64,000 nt of DNA from Istiophorus platypterus (taxonomy: Eukaryota; Chordata; Actinopteri; Istiophoriformes; Istiophoridae): the NCBI GenBank assembly GCA_016859345.1, contig CM029126.1, positions 13,881,027 through 13,945,026 of the forward strand, written 5' to 3'. This document shows positions 54,730-64,000 of the stretch, piece after piece. A program made the position numbers and the translations under genes. Under the pieces are notes generated by a model. It was not told the DNA's origin, searched no databases, and worked only from the letters and a program-made list of their open reading frames with translations. Numbering within the stretch: the first letter of the stretch is position 1; each line of letters starts with the position of its first letter.

Positions 54730-57700
54730 GGTGGACATATGTTTCTTAATGTAAAAAGGTTCACCTGTAGAACGTCCGAATAGTATCCAGAATGTACTGA
54801 ACCCCATACTTCCTCTTCATGCGTTGCTTGCCTTTGTTTATCACAGACGCCAGGTACTGCACATGGGCTTTGCGAGGAAAGAGAACACTTTTGTCATCTC
54901 CCTTCAGGTTGACATTTAGAAATGTCAAACAAATATGCACGCTTGTACCAAAGAAGTGCATTTATTAAACTTCGAGCTTCAGGCACAGATTCCCTTTTTA
55001 ATCCTTGCCACGTCTTGAATAGGAAACATAAATGTATTCTATCTCTGCTCTAATGTGCTCTTGCTCCTTCCAGTCTTGGTGTGTGCATATACATATAAAA
55101 GGGGGCACAAACAGCTTCGGCAGACATGAAAAGGTTCACAGGTGCATTACCCGACAACAGGAGGGCTGCTTGTGCCTTACCCAGACAAACAGCAAAATGG
55201 CTTTTGGTCCAGATGCGGAAATCAAAGAGCAGGTGCTGGTAAAGTTGCTGTAGAAGTGGGCTGTTGCCCTCACTGAAGACCTGATCCAGCAGCAGCTGAC
55301 ACGCCTTTAGAACATTCATGTCCATCATACTGCCTGGAACCTGTAGGTGAAGAAACACAAGGGAGTGGTGTTTAAGTGTGTTTGTTTTAGAGGAATATTT
55401 TCATCTACTTGAATTTATTTGTGTGACAGGTTTGGTGTAGCATCCTTTTTTTAGTAACACTTAGAGGTAAGTGGAGTTCATATATACTGCAAGTATTCAT
55501 GAACTGTATAGCTGCATTGATTATAGCTATTACTTGATTAATCCGTCAAACCGACTATTTTAATAAATGAATGAAACGATTATTAAGTTTTCAAGCCAAA
55601 AAAAACAAACAAACAAAAAAAACAAAAAAACCCCCAAAAACCTCAATATTGAAGTCTGCTGTTTTTCCTGAGATATTAGCAAACTGAAACTTGAAGATAT
55701 CAGCTTGGACTGTGGAAAACTGGGATGGACATTTTTCTGATGTCCTATAGACTCAAAGACTAATCGAGCTATAGAGGAAAACGCAGCAGATTTATCAATG
55801 CTAAAAATAACTGTAAGCTGAAGCCCCAGGGTACTGTATGTATTGTACATGCGTTTCTCTGCTTTGCCTCTGTCAAACCCAGCAACCCCATGTGATTATT
55901 GGGACTCGCCTTCCTTACAAGATACTCCACCTTAATGTCATATATTTCAACATATCCTGTCAGAAAACCAGAAAGTCCACGCTGCACCAGTGCAACATCT
56001 GATGGTCTGAAACCGTAAAAGATTTCCATCTAATAAAACTGTTAAACACATTATATTGTAATTCTGAAGATATAATTTCTACTACAGATGCCTTACTGAA
56101 TAAGGGCTTTTTTAGGCTATACACAATTTACCTAAATTTCAACACAACTACACAGCAATAGACTTTGTATCTGATATCCTTTGTTCTCACTCAGACACCA
56201 AACAATCTGACAAAGTCTGCATAAATCCCCCACGCAAGCATGTGATACTGCTACTCTGAAAGAACCACTGCTGTCTCAACACACCATACCCATTCATTAC
56301 AATGCAATTACGCAGCGATACAATCGAAAAGGTCAACCATTCCCTTTCAGAGGTTTCTCACAATTAGTTCCCACTCGCTGTGGCCAACTGACATATGAGG
56401 CACTTACTTTGCTGAGCATGGCTCCGATGATGCTCGGCCCATGGCAGTGCAACAGGCACTCCTGATTGACAGGGTGATGACAAATGAGGTTTTTCACCAT
56501 CAGTAGGAAAGCGGCAATGCTGTTTCTCTCTAGTCTGCCCTCTGAGAGAGAAAAAAAGGGCAAAGCAACTTGTAAGATTTCCTGTTTTACCGATTGTTGT
56601 ATTTATGCATTACCAAGCACTTTACCGACATTATCATATCTCTGAATAAGTCATGATTAAATTTGTGGCTATTTCTCTCATTTTGTTTACGTCAGAATTT
56701 ATGCAGACTAAGTTGCTGTGAGCTCATGTACTGCAAAAAAGCATGGTATGACTCAGTAGACCCACGCTGACTTTTAACCTATCAGCAACAATTCTGTCTG
56801 TTGTATATTATGTTGTGCTACATGTCTGACTGTGTGGGACTTCCTGTTTGCCCTTGCAACATGCATCGTGTGTAGACACTGACTAACTGCTGCTCGAAAC
56901 ATGTCTGAACTACACTGAAAATCATTCTTAGCACTTAGCATTTAGCAAAGGATTAGAACTGAATGAAAGGAATGAGGAACAACAACTTTCCCAAAATGCA
57001 GAAGAAAAAGTATTAATAATACTTAAAAGGTTCAATAAACAAAATTACTGAACTACATATATCTAATCATGCTCATAGCAAAGATTTCTGCCAAAGGGGA
57101 TATGAATGATATTCCATGCTCGCAGTATATTCAGTCTTTCTGAATTCAGAAAGACTGAATATACTGTTACTATCAATAATTTAGGTGAACCCACCCTTTC
57201 ACGAAAGCACCTTCAGTGCGACAAAAAAATTCAAATTGTGACTGTCTGAACTAAACATGCACGGACCTGCAGACTTGTCAAGTGGCAGCAGCATGGCAGC
57301 AGGGCCTCTGGACGAGGTGAGCTCTGGTCCAAGCAAGTCTGAAATCTCCTGACCACTGTTGTAAACCTGCTCGGCCTCACACACCTGCTCGAGCAGGGGC
57401 AGCAAAACCCCTATACCCCCGACAACATTTACAACATCCTACAGGGAGGAACAGAGAAAAAAAAAAAGAAATTCAAATTTAAAAAAAAACCCGTAAAGCA
57501 ACAATGACACACTCAACATTTTTGTAAATATCCACATAAATTCTATCTAGATCTGATATGGAAGTAGATTTTGCCCAAAAAGAAAGTAGTGCAACAGCAA
57601 AAAAAAGGAAAACCAAGATAATGACAAAATAATTAAAGGAGTAAAAACAATTTAAATTGAGTACTTTGTTACATGTATTTGAGTTAACTATATGAATTAG

Positions 57701-60700
57701 GCATCATATCTGAAAAAATATCATGAAAAATCAAAATGTTTCATTTCTAACCTTGATGTCCCAGTTTACTACCCTGTGTCCTGTCAGCCTGCCATCATAT
57801 TGGTGATTGGGAGACAGGTCCAGACATATCTGGCTCTTAAAGGCCTAAAGAAAACACATAAATGCATGTAAAGAAGAATATTTTGCTGGTATTGTTTATA
57901 ATTTACACAGTAACAGCAGTGTTATACAATGTGTAAGTTTTCCCATGTTTCAGTGGGTCACCTGTGGAGTGTAGTAGAGCAGAAGCCTGCTGTTGAGGTC
58001 AGATAACTCTCCGTCCGCTTTGAATAAGGACACATGATTGGGGCCTGGGATAGAGGACAGAAAGCAATGTAGGTCATAAAATATGCAAACATTTCTTAGT
58101 GTTGATGTAAAAAATACATACACCCAGTATTCTCTCAAGTATTTGGGCACTGTGATTTTTTTTGCATTACAGCTTTCCTGTGTGTTTCATTACCAGTGAA
58201 TTCAGCCAACTGCTTAATTTATGAAATGCTCAAAGTATAAATTGTGTAAAACAATTTGCATTACAGCAGAGTCCTACCTGCAGCATATAGAGCTCTTGTC
58301 TGGGTCTGCTGCAGAGCCTCGTGGCAGATGAAGGCAGTGCCTAGGAGACCATCCAGGGATGTGGGCGTTCCCCACTCTGTGTCCTGCAGTCCCGCCGGGA
58401 TGGTGTGCACATGGGAGTCGCCTAGAGAGCCCCAGTGGCCTCCTGCAAAGGAGGCTGGAAAAGACTGGGAACGGATAAGGGAGGGAGCATGGGGAGGGAA
58501 GGCAAACTCGGGTGATAGGTTTGAGGAGAAGGTCGTGGGCAGGTTGGGGGAGGTGGTGGTGGTAGTGGTCCGGTGGCCTGCAGAGCCGATGCAGCACGAG
58601 GTAAAAGGCTTCAGGATCGGGTTCAGGTGGGGGAGAGACAGAGGAAGTTAGACCGATCGAGTGGAACTACTCAGTAATAATATGACACAGTATGTTGATG
58701 ATCAGGATACATAAGACACCAGATTCACTTACCTCACTGAGCGATGGAAAGCGAAGCTGAGCAGTTTTACGCTGCTCTCCGTCGATGTAGATGGTGACAA
58801 GGTTCTGACCAAAAGGACGACGGCCTGGGATGTGGACTATAGCCACTGAATGCTGGGATGGGGATGACAATAAAGAGCGAACAAATGTGTGTCAACACTG
58901 CAAAAAGCTAATTTTACGATTAAAATATTATCCTTGAAAACAAGTTAGAGTTTTGTATTGAGAAACCAGAGGAAAACAGTCACAGTTCACAGCTTGAATT
59001 TAAACATGTTGAGAGACTGCTCTAGAGCACTTGTCCCTTTACAGGAGGACACCCAATTCAATTTTTTTTTAATAATTATGTGTCATGGTTACAAGCCTAG
59101 ACAGCACCATTTTGAAAAATGATGTGTGATTTTCTCCTCCATTGAATCAATTTTTATTTGGGACAGGCTAAACGAGGACAAGTGTTGGTCAAAATCCTGG
59201 CTGTACAATTCAGTATGTGTCCAGACTCACCCAGCATGAGTCAGCCAGTGGGTGGTCTGGCAGTGTGACAGCCATGTAGTCTTTCTTTGTGCAAACAGCC
59301 ACTACCAGTATCCCCTCCATTGTGAAGAAGGCCTCTAGCCCTGTTCCACTAGCTGTGAAGAAACTTTAGAGAAAACGAAAACAGGTGTCTGTCAAAAATT
59401 GTAATGGGCAGGTGGAAACTGAAATGCTTGCAATTTAACGCAATTCTCATCCACTCTGAGTTTTTCTACCTGTAGAGCTGCTTCCTGCGTGGCCCTTTTC
59501 CCATTTCATGCTGAGCCCCTTTGCCAGAGTTGGCAGGAGGTCTACGGATGTTGGAGAACTCTGAGTGACAATATGGGAACTCCATGTTGAGGCAGAGCCA
59601 AGCGTGAAAGGCAAACCCGCTGCCTGGCCAGCGTTGAACTGTTGGCACCATAATACCTGCCATGGGGGGTGTAAGATCAAAGTACTGTAAGGCACTGTTC
59701 TTGCCTTCTCTGGCTGCCATGGCCGAGAGCTCCCGGATGATGCGAGTACAGTAGGGGTGCATCCTCCCCAGCACTGCACCGTTCTCCTGATCCACCCTGA
59801 GCAGTTTGAGCAGACTTTTCAGCTCATCTGGTTTCAGACACAGGGAGCCCAGGTGCTGCAGGAGGCCCAGGAGTGCATCTGCACATTGCCTGTCCAGACT
59901 CTGGGGCTGAAAGAGCACCTGCAGCAGAGACCCCACCATGCCTGCCTCCACAGCTACGGTGCGACAGGATAAGGAGCCACGACAGACTGTGGCCAGCCAC
60001 TGTGCCACCAGCAGCTGAAGGTCCCTCTGACCTGACAGGTCCGGCAGCCACTGCAGGAGCAGCAGCAAGGGCTGGTCGTTACTAATGCCGAGGTGATGAG
60101 CATGGGCATGCTCACCCTCCACTGCCTGGAGACGAGGACAGATGAAAACAGAGAAGGAAGAAAATGAAAACAAGATAGACATGGTCACATGACATGATAA
60201 CTCCAGGTTAACCATCACTGACACAAATTAAGTCAGAATGAGGTCACTGATATGAGCAAATTGACTTCTACTGTCTCTGCACTGAGCGGGGTTAATGAGG
60301 AAATGAGTGTTTCACCATGTTCATCAGCTCCTGCAGCAGCCTTTTGGTGGGTTGACCTTGACTCTTCAGCACATCAAACAGCTGGGAGTAGCCAATCCTC
60401 TCCTTGAAAACCTCCTGAGGGGGAGGGAGACAGAAATAGGTTGGAGAAAGCTGCTCCGGAGGGGGATAAGTAGTTGGCACACTTCCACAAATTGTAAGGG
60501 AATACAATGAAATCTCTTAAATGAACGGAAAACGGCTTTCCTCATAAGGCACTAGAATTGCTGGCACTGTAGGCATCATTGTGCTATGACATTATGGTTC
60601 ATAGTGTGTGTACAGAAGTATGAATAATACACATTTTGACCATAGATAGGTAGAATGCGCCTTACCTTTGCAGAGGGTGAGTTACTCATTATAGCTGTGA

Positions 60701-61879
60701 GGACTCCTAAAGCATGAACTGTAATACTGTCCGATCCTTTCTCCCAGACCTGCATCAAAAAAGGAGGTCGAGTTGATTGTGGTAATGCAGAGCTTAAAAT
60801 GTGTATTATCATAAGTTGGCACCAAAAGCCCGAAAAAGGGTGAACATTTAAACTGCACCAAAAAGAAAACAAGTCAGTTCTGGGAACATTTTTTACCAAA
60901 TTAAAGACTTCCCTTCTGATTATCTGAAAAGTAAAAGAATATGTACAATACATTTCTTTTTTCCACACCACAATTATTGGAGCAGACTGGGACAAAGTAA
61001 AAAAGAACTGCTGTACCAGTCATCAAACAATCGCTTCTTTGTTAATTACTGATAGGTCCCTGCATGCAAAACCAAAGCCAACCAATAGAAAAAACAAAAC
61101 GAGGCAATCCCTGACTATTGCTGGAAATTAGGGAAACATCAAACCCCAGGACATGAGCCAGGTCTTCCATACAAGCACCACCAGTCACACGACAGAGCAG
61201 CCTAAATACAAGGAAAGCCATGCACTGGAAAAATGACAATTTCATGCACTATAAAAAAACACCACATGCTCTTCTGGCCCAGTGTTGTCAACAGGGAATT
61301 CAGCCTCCAAATACAAATTTGATATAAATAAACACTGCCGCAAAAGCAATGATTAATCCTGATAATCTTAACCCTAACTTTTCAAAATGCACAAAGCTAA
61401 AAGCAGCCTGTCCTTAAGTAAATCTAAAACTGATTTCAAACAGCAGTTGAAAATTACGGTAAATGACATGTAACATAGGCTATAAGTGGACTTGCATTCC
61501 AGATGGATGTGAGAGATGAAAAGGGAACTCCAGATGACAATTATCATGCATAGCTATGATACCTGCTTTATTTACAGATGAGTGAAAGCCAGACTTCCTG
61601 CCTAAAGCTTCCTGTTTAAATAGCTCAGAGCAGTTAACGAGCGAAGAGAAGGCTGAGTTTCCTGCTGACAGACCAATGTCGACACCAAGTGGAGGGGTTG
61701 GGTGGGGGTGGGGGTGGCGGGCTGGGAGGGGGCGTGAGTACCTGGTCCACTTGAACCTCTGTGAGTAAACGTGTAGTGAGGTCACACACAACCTCACACT
61801 CCGGCCTACGCCTGTTGCTCCGAAAGAGCTACAGGACATAAACACATAAACACATAAACACATAAACACATAAACACAT

Positions 61880-61960
<81 letters not shown>

Positions 61961-63066
61961 CAACACAGAAACAACACAGAAAGACAGACAATTAGACGAA
62001 AAGTAATCTGTGAGTGGTCATAAAGACAGTTTTGATCCTGGTCTCTACGGCTGCGGCGGGATACATGTGTTGTAGGAATGAGAGTAAAACATCAGCAGGA
62101 AGTTTGAATTTTTCTGGGATATTTCACACTGACCAAACAGAGAGAGGTTTGAGAACAGATGTAACACTTGAGCAAATAAAAGAGGAAATAGACATGACAG
62201 AAATAAAAACACTGACAGGCAGGCCAATTGACAGAAGGACAGATATAAAGACCTGACAGAGCAGACAGACACATTTTGGATGGACAGGGGTCAGGGGTCT
62301 GACCTTGCTGTTCTGAATGAGCCTGAGGATGTGTTCAAAGCAGTTGTTGTTGAGGAAGACAGCCTGCAGGACTGGTCTGTCAGAGCACTGCAGGATCTCA
62401 GGAACAGCAGCTAAAAATGGAGAACAAGGAGGATGTTAACTCATCATTATTTATCAGATTTCAGGTAAAATGATTATTTACCTTCCATATTGATTGAGAA
62501 AGATAAAAATAAAGAAATGCTTTACACTCAGCCAGAGTTGCTCAGCAATGGTCTTACTTAGCATTTGACTCTGAAGCGTGATCAGACTATCTTCCCAGTT
62601 CTGCCTGTCTTCCTGCTCACTGCTGAGAGGACGGTTCCAGTTGAGGAGCTGGAAGTAGCTCTCCAGTATCGTCCTGATCTCTACCTGCCGCTCCGCAGGG
62701 CTGCTGGAGTGCAGGAGATGGATCATTGCTGTCAGGCACTGCAAGGTCAGCCGCGGGAGCCCCGTGTCCTTGGGTTTAGGGGAGGTCCGGCAGCACCAAG
62801 CTCGCAAAACAGAGAACAGGTCCTCAACCGAGTTAGGGGTGATGGAGAGAAGACCATTCTTCTGAAAAAAAAAAAAAAAGTGCAAAGTGATTCTCCTGTA
62901 ATTAGTTTTAATTTGCACTTGTGGTGTTTTCTCAGACCGTGGAATAATCACTGATGAAGAAGACAGATAGGGTAGCAGACCTTTCCTCCACTGATGACAG
63001 CACCCTGGAGATGAACCAGTCTGAGGGTGAGGAACTCTGGGATCTGCTCGCTTTCCTGTAGGCTTT
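41299..63066 (-). CDS. nbeal2: Neurobeachin-like 2 (BEACH/WD40 scaffold), 3' 50 exons, partial at window edge
   Basis: Fifty consecutive in-frame exons were read, 7,964 nt or 2,653 codons plus stop (TGA 41301-41299). Human NBEAL2 has 2,754 residues, so only the first few exons lie beyond 64000. Domain order is an ARM-like N-terminal helical region, a concanavalin-A-like domain, a helical middle, a Ser/acid-rich linker, a PH-BEACH module and WD40 repeats. It ends RRISQVSSGETEYNP, near-identical to the mammalian C-terminus. NBEAL2 is a cytoplasmic/ER-membrane-associated scaffold for alpha-granule biogenesis in megakaryocytes and neutrophils; human loss causes gray platelet syndrome, and in fish the thrombocyte is the expected site. 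NBEAL1 is similar, and the choice rests mainly on the nradd-setd2 neighbourhood. Exon coordinates are in the four sub-entries. No frame break was found. Confidence 0.93.
44472..49575 (-). other. nbeal2: nbeal2 exons: PH-BEACH module
   Basis: Exons: 49575-49252, 48134-47985, 47890-47733, 47501-47377, 47277-47160, 46944-46787, 46688-46555, 46440-46333, 46235-46140, 46015-45891, 45754-45614, 45527-45397, 45239-45130, 45033-44916, 44793-44696, 44585-44472. The PH-like part covers 47160-46787 (LVLSEDCELITIVAVVPGRLEVTT). BEACH follows with YNDLSQYPVFPWVLCDYTS, HYGTHYSNAAGVMHYMIRME and EWIDLIFGYKQRG, all family landmarks, and ends in GIISNFGQTPCQLLKEPHPP. Confidence 0.93.
49755..49945 (+). repeat. 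Old dispersed teleost repeat in nbeal2 intron
   Basis: Degenerate match to a common teleost interspersed repeat: gaccctatggctgttatatta, ttgtataataagattgttaacactgatga, attttactactgtatttggttgagg. It appears to be another part of the family seen at 36855-37300. The intron (49251-50537 side) is otherwise A/T-rich and empty. Confidence 0.55.
52909..53726 (-). other. nbeal2: nbeal2 intron with possible mobile-element fragment
   Basis: An 818-bp intron, A/T-rich. A phrase (ggtaacactttattttacagg, near 53130-53150) resembles the edge of repeats common in fish, but I cannot define an element. Nothing else seen. Confidence 0.35.
54698..54730. repeat. (AT)n microsatellite
   Basis: An imperfect AT tract in the nbeal2 intron just downstream (in the transcript) of the exon at 54765-54867. 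Confidence 0.85.
55525..55835 (+). repeat. Non-autonomous dispersed repeat (ATTAATCG family)
   Basis: A degenerate copy of a repeat very frequent in teleost introns: an opening with gattaatccgtcaaaccg and gattattaagttttcaagc, a middle with cttggactgtggaaaactggg and atggacatttttctgatgt, and an ending with cctatagactcaaagactaatcgag and ataactgtaagctgaagccc. It shares the consensus order I know for the family. The mutual similarity of both ends to ATTAATCG suggests a MITE-like element, but no target-site duplication was identified. It is in an nbeal2 intron and next to an A-rich run. Confidence 0.65.
57123..57166. repeat. 44-bp perfect palindrome without spacer
   Basis: The 22-base arm (first bases CAGTATATTCAGTCTTTC, centre GAATTC) is followed at once by its exact reverse complement. 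Every one of the 22 base pairs matches. It lies in the nbeal2 intron between the exons at 56408-56541 and 57267-57438. Confidence 0.95.
57752..63066 (-). other. nbeal2: nbeal2 exons: N-terminal helical and ConA-like block
   Basis: Exons: 63066-62981, 62861-62558, 62410-62304, 61828-61742, 60749-60666, 60414-60316, 60125-59470, 59363-59231, 58852-58733, 58608-58278, 58044-57962, 57844-57752. The first four carry ARM-like text (VEDLFSVLRAWCC, AVFLNNNCFEHILRL). Exon 59470-60125 ends with GFAFHAWLCLN, the start of the concanavalin-A-like fold, which continues through IDGEQRKTAQLRFPSLSE to EPFTSCCIGSAG. The acceptor of the first exon has a second AG 11 bases downstream (start 63055). The first exon's upstream phase cannot be checked because its partner is outside the window. 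Confidence 0.88.
61836..61956. repeat. (ACATAAAC)6(CA)~36 compound repeat at an nbeal2 3' splice site
   Basis: Six perfect ACATAAAC octamers (61836-61883) pass into a CA tract (61884-61956). On the sense strand of nbeal2 this reads TG repeat, then TTTATGTG-type octamers, then tcctgtag and the exon starting at 61828. The repeat is 8 bases from the exon. Confidence 0.95.
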
Positions 63067-64000
63067 CTGTGAACATATGGTCAAGTCAAGACACAATGTT
63101 ACACAAGACCAGCTCCCACTTAACTAAAATACAGAAAACATTGACACAGTGCTGTCAAAATCCTGTTTGCTAATGCATGCTGGAATCGACTCCAGCCCCC
63201 TGCCACTATGACCAGGATAAATTGGTTAAAATAGTGACTAACACAAATGGTACCAACTAAAGTGCATGCCTCTGCAAAGGCCAATGTCAAACAGCATACA
63301 ACCAGACTTCAGAGAATAATGTTTAGCATAAATGATCTGGATCTGCCCTAAAATTTAATCGGTTCTTGCCTGGCCCTCGCCTGATCCCTCCACCAAATCT
63401 GGTGAAAATCGGTTCAGTAGTTTTGCATAAACTCGCTGACAAATGAACCAACAAATAACCCAACAACCACACCTGGGTGAAAAAAATAACCGCCTTGGGG
63501 GAAGTAATAAAAATTGCTGAAAGTGCATGGTGCAATGCCTCAACAAAGTATCCTTGCACTGCTGCCACCATCATTCAGGGTTACATCACACAGAAAAGCC
63601 TAAGCCTTGCTAACCGGCTAGGTATTACTCAATTTGCTCTTATCATTTCCAATTAAAGCATCCTATCAAATATAATCCTCCTAAAAATTTGGACATACTG
63701 AAACATGCCGAGGCTGAGATTTCCTACACAGTTTATAGATTAGTGCTCACTGTTTAAATGGGCTCCTTGTAATTAGACATGTTTGGACTCTGGTGATTGA
63801 AACCAGATGAACAATTAAGTTTTAAACCAAAACCAGAAATACTTACTGAGTGGAACGACCAGTTATTTTTTCATTATATGAAACATATTTCTGACAGAGT
63901 GTGATTTACTAGAGATATTTGAGAAAACAAAAGGGCACTGTTTTTCAAGTCAAATAAGACGGATCTAAGCAGGAACAGTTTAATTCTTGTGGTATGCGAG
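63067..64000 (-). other. nbeal2: nbeal2 intron reaching the window edge
   Basis: No further exon is recognisable to the right of the exon at 62981-63066. The interval holds the dispersed repeat at 63300-63515 and A/T-rich sequence. The remaining 5' exons of nbeal2 must lie beyond 64000. Confidence 0.6.
63300..63515 (-). repeat. Old dispersed teleost repeat (minus orientation)
   Basis: Read on the minus strand it contains actactgaaccgattttcacc, ttggtggagggatcaggcgagggcc, aagaaccgattaaattttagg and gcagatccagatca, with a leading ttccccaaggcggttatt boundary. This is the same family as 26340-26560. It lies in the nbeal2 intron upstream (in the transcript) of the first exon in this window and makes a spurious open frame. 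Confidence 0.65.

Larger units (their letters stand above)
50537..57438 (-). other. nbeal2: nbeal2 exons: central helical region and acidic-Ser linker
   Basis: Exons: 57438-57267, 56541-56408, 56029-55919, 55340-55181, 54867-54765, 54538-54388, 54136-53981, 53886-53727, 52908-52820, 52700-51987, 51858-51674, 51493-51337, 50680-50537. The 714-nt exon at 51987-52700 encodes a Ser/Glu-rich, low-complexity segment (DIEDEEEEDEGG, DISEGFSDLSQSPPSGGGG) and is the least conserved part of the family. The exon at 51674-51858 begins at a tandem acceptor (acagcag), so the first glutamine may be optional. Confidence 0.88.

Noticed and set aside
58274..58597. 107-codon minus-strand frame
   Set aside because: Same strand as nbeal2 but in the wrong frame within the exon at 58278-58608; the in-frame reading ends with GTAFICHEALQQTQTRALYAA and fits the neighbouring exons.
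61042..61245. Possible extra nbeal2 exon encoding RLLCRVTGGACMEDLAHVLG
   Set aside because: It has a usable acceptor, but the exons on both sides (61742-61828 and 60666-60749) join in phase 0 and read continuously without it, and no matching donor was found.
61480..61991. Cys-Val-rich open frames
   Set aside because: Translation of the CA/octamer microsatellite in an nbeal2 intron.

Overview
This is vertebrate genomic DNA, almost certainly from a teleost and probably a percomorph. The evidence is large split genes with canonical GT-AG introns, abundant TA, CA and TTTC microsatellites, several dispersed repeat families I recognise as typical of teleosts, and gene order. I read exons by hand from splice sites, reading frame and remembered homology; no search was run.

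Layout: (1) 523-2436 minus, the single coding exon of an RBM12B-type five-RRM protein, with an intron and probable 5' exon reaching about 5.3 kb. (2) About 5.1-6.2 kb, a shared head-to-head promoter region. (3) 6211-23390 plus, a complete 21-exon setd2 (H3K36 trimethyltransferase). My exons sum to 7,833 nt, exactly 2,611 codons. The 3' UTR runs to a poly(A) signal at 25039. (4) 25.05-26.65 kb, a convergent intergenic gap with a degenerate minisatellite, an old dispersed repeat and a possible conserved element. (5) 28253-35939 minus, a complete six-exon nradd/NRH1-type p75-like neurotrophin receptor (1,203 nt, 400 aa) with signal peptide, four cysteine-rich repeats, TM segment and death domain. 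(6) 36.0-41.3 kb, a CpG-rich promoter and non-coding DNA. (7) 41299 to beyond 63066, minus, the last 50 exons of nbeal2 (BEACH/WD40), continuing off the right edge.

The order and orientation nbeal2 > nradd > < setd2 is the one I know from mammalian 3p21.31 (NBEAL2-NRADD-SETD2), and this supports both paralogue assignments. The gene beside the setd2 promoter differs: rbm12b here, KIF9 in human.

The genes are not a pathway. setd2 is nuclear chromatin/RNA polymerase II machinery, rbm12b an RNA-binding protein, nradd a membrane death-domain receptor, and nbeal2 a granule-biogenesis scaffold. I found no wholly new gene system. The most unusual items are a full-length ligand-binding form of nradd that has lost the p75 transmembrane cysteine, a 44-bp perfect spacerless palindrome in an nbeal2 intron, a TTTATGTG/TG repeat forming an nbeal2 3' splice site, a 22-nt setd2 microexon, and an arginine-aspartate repeat expansion in setd2.
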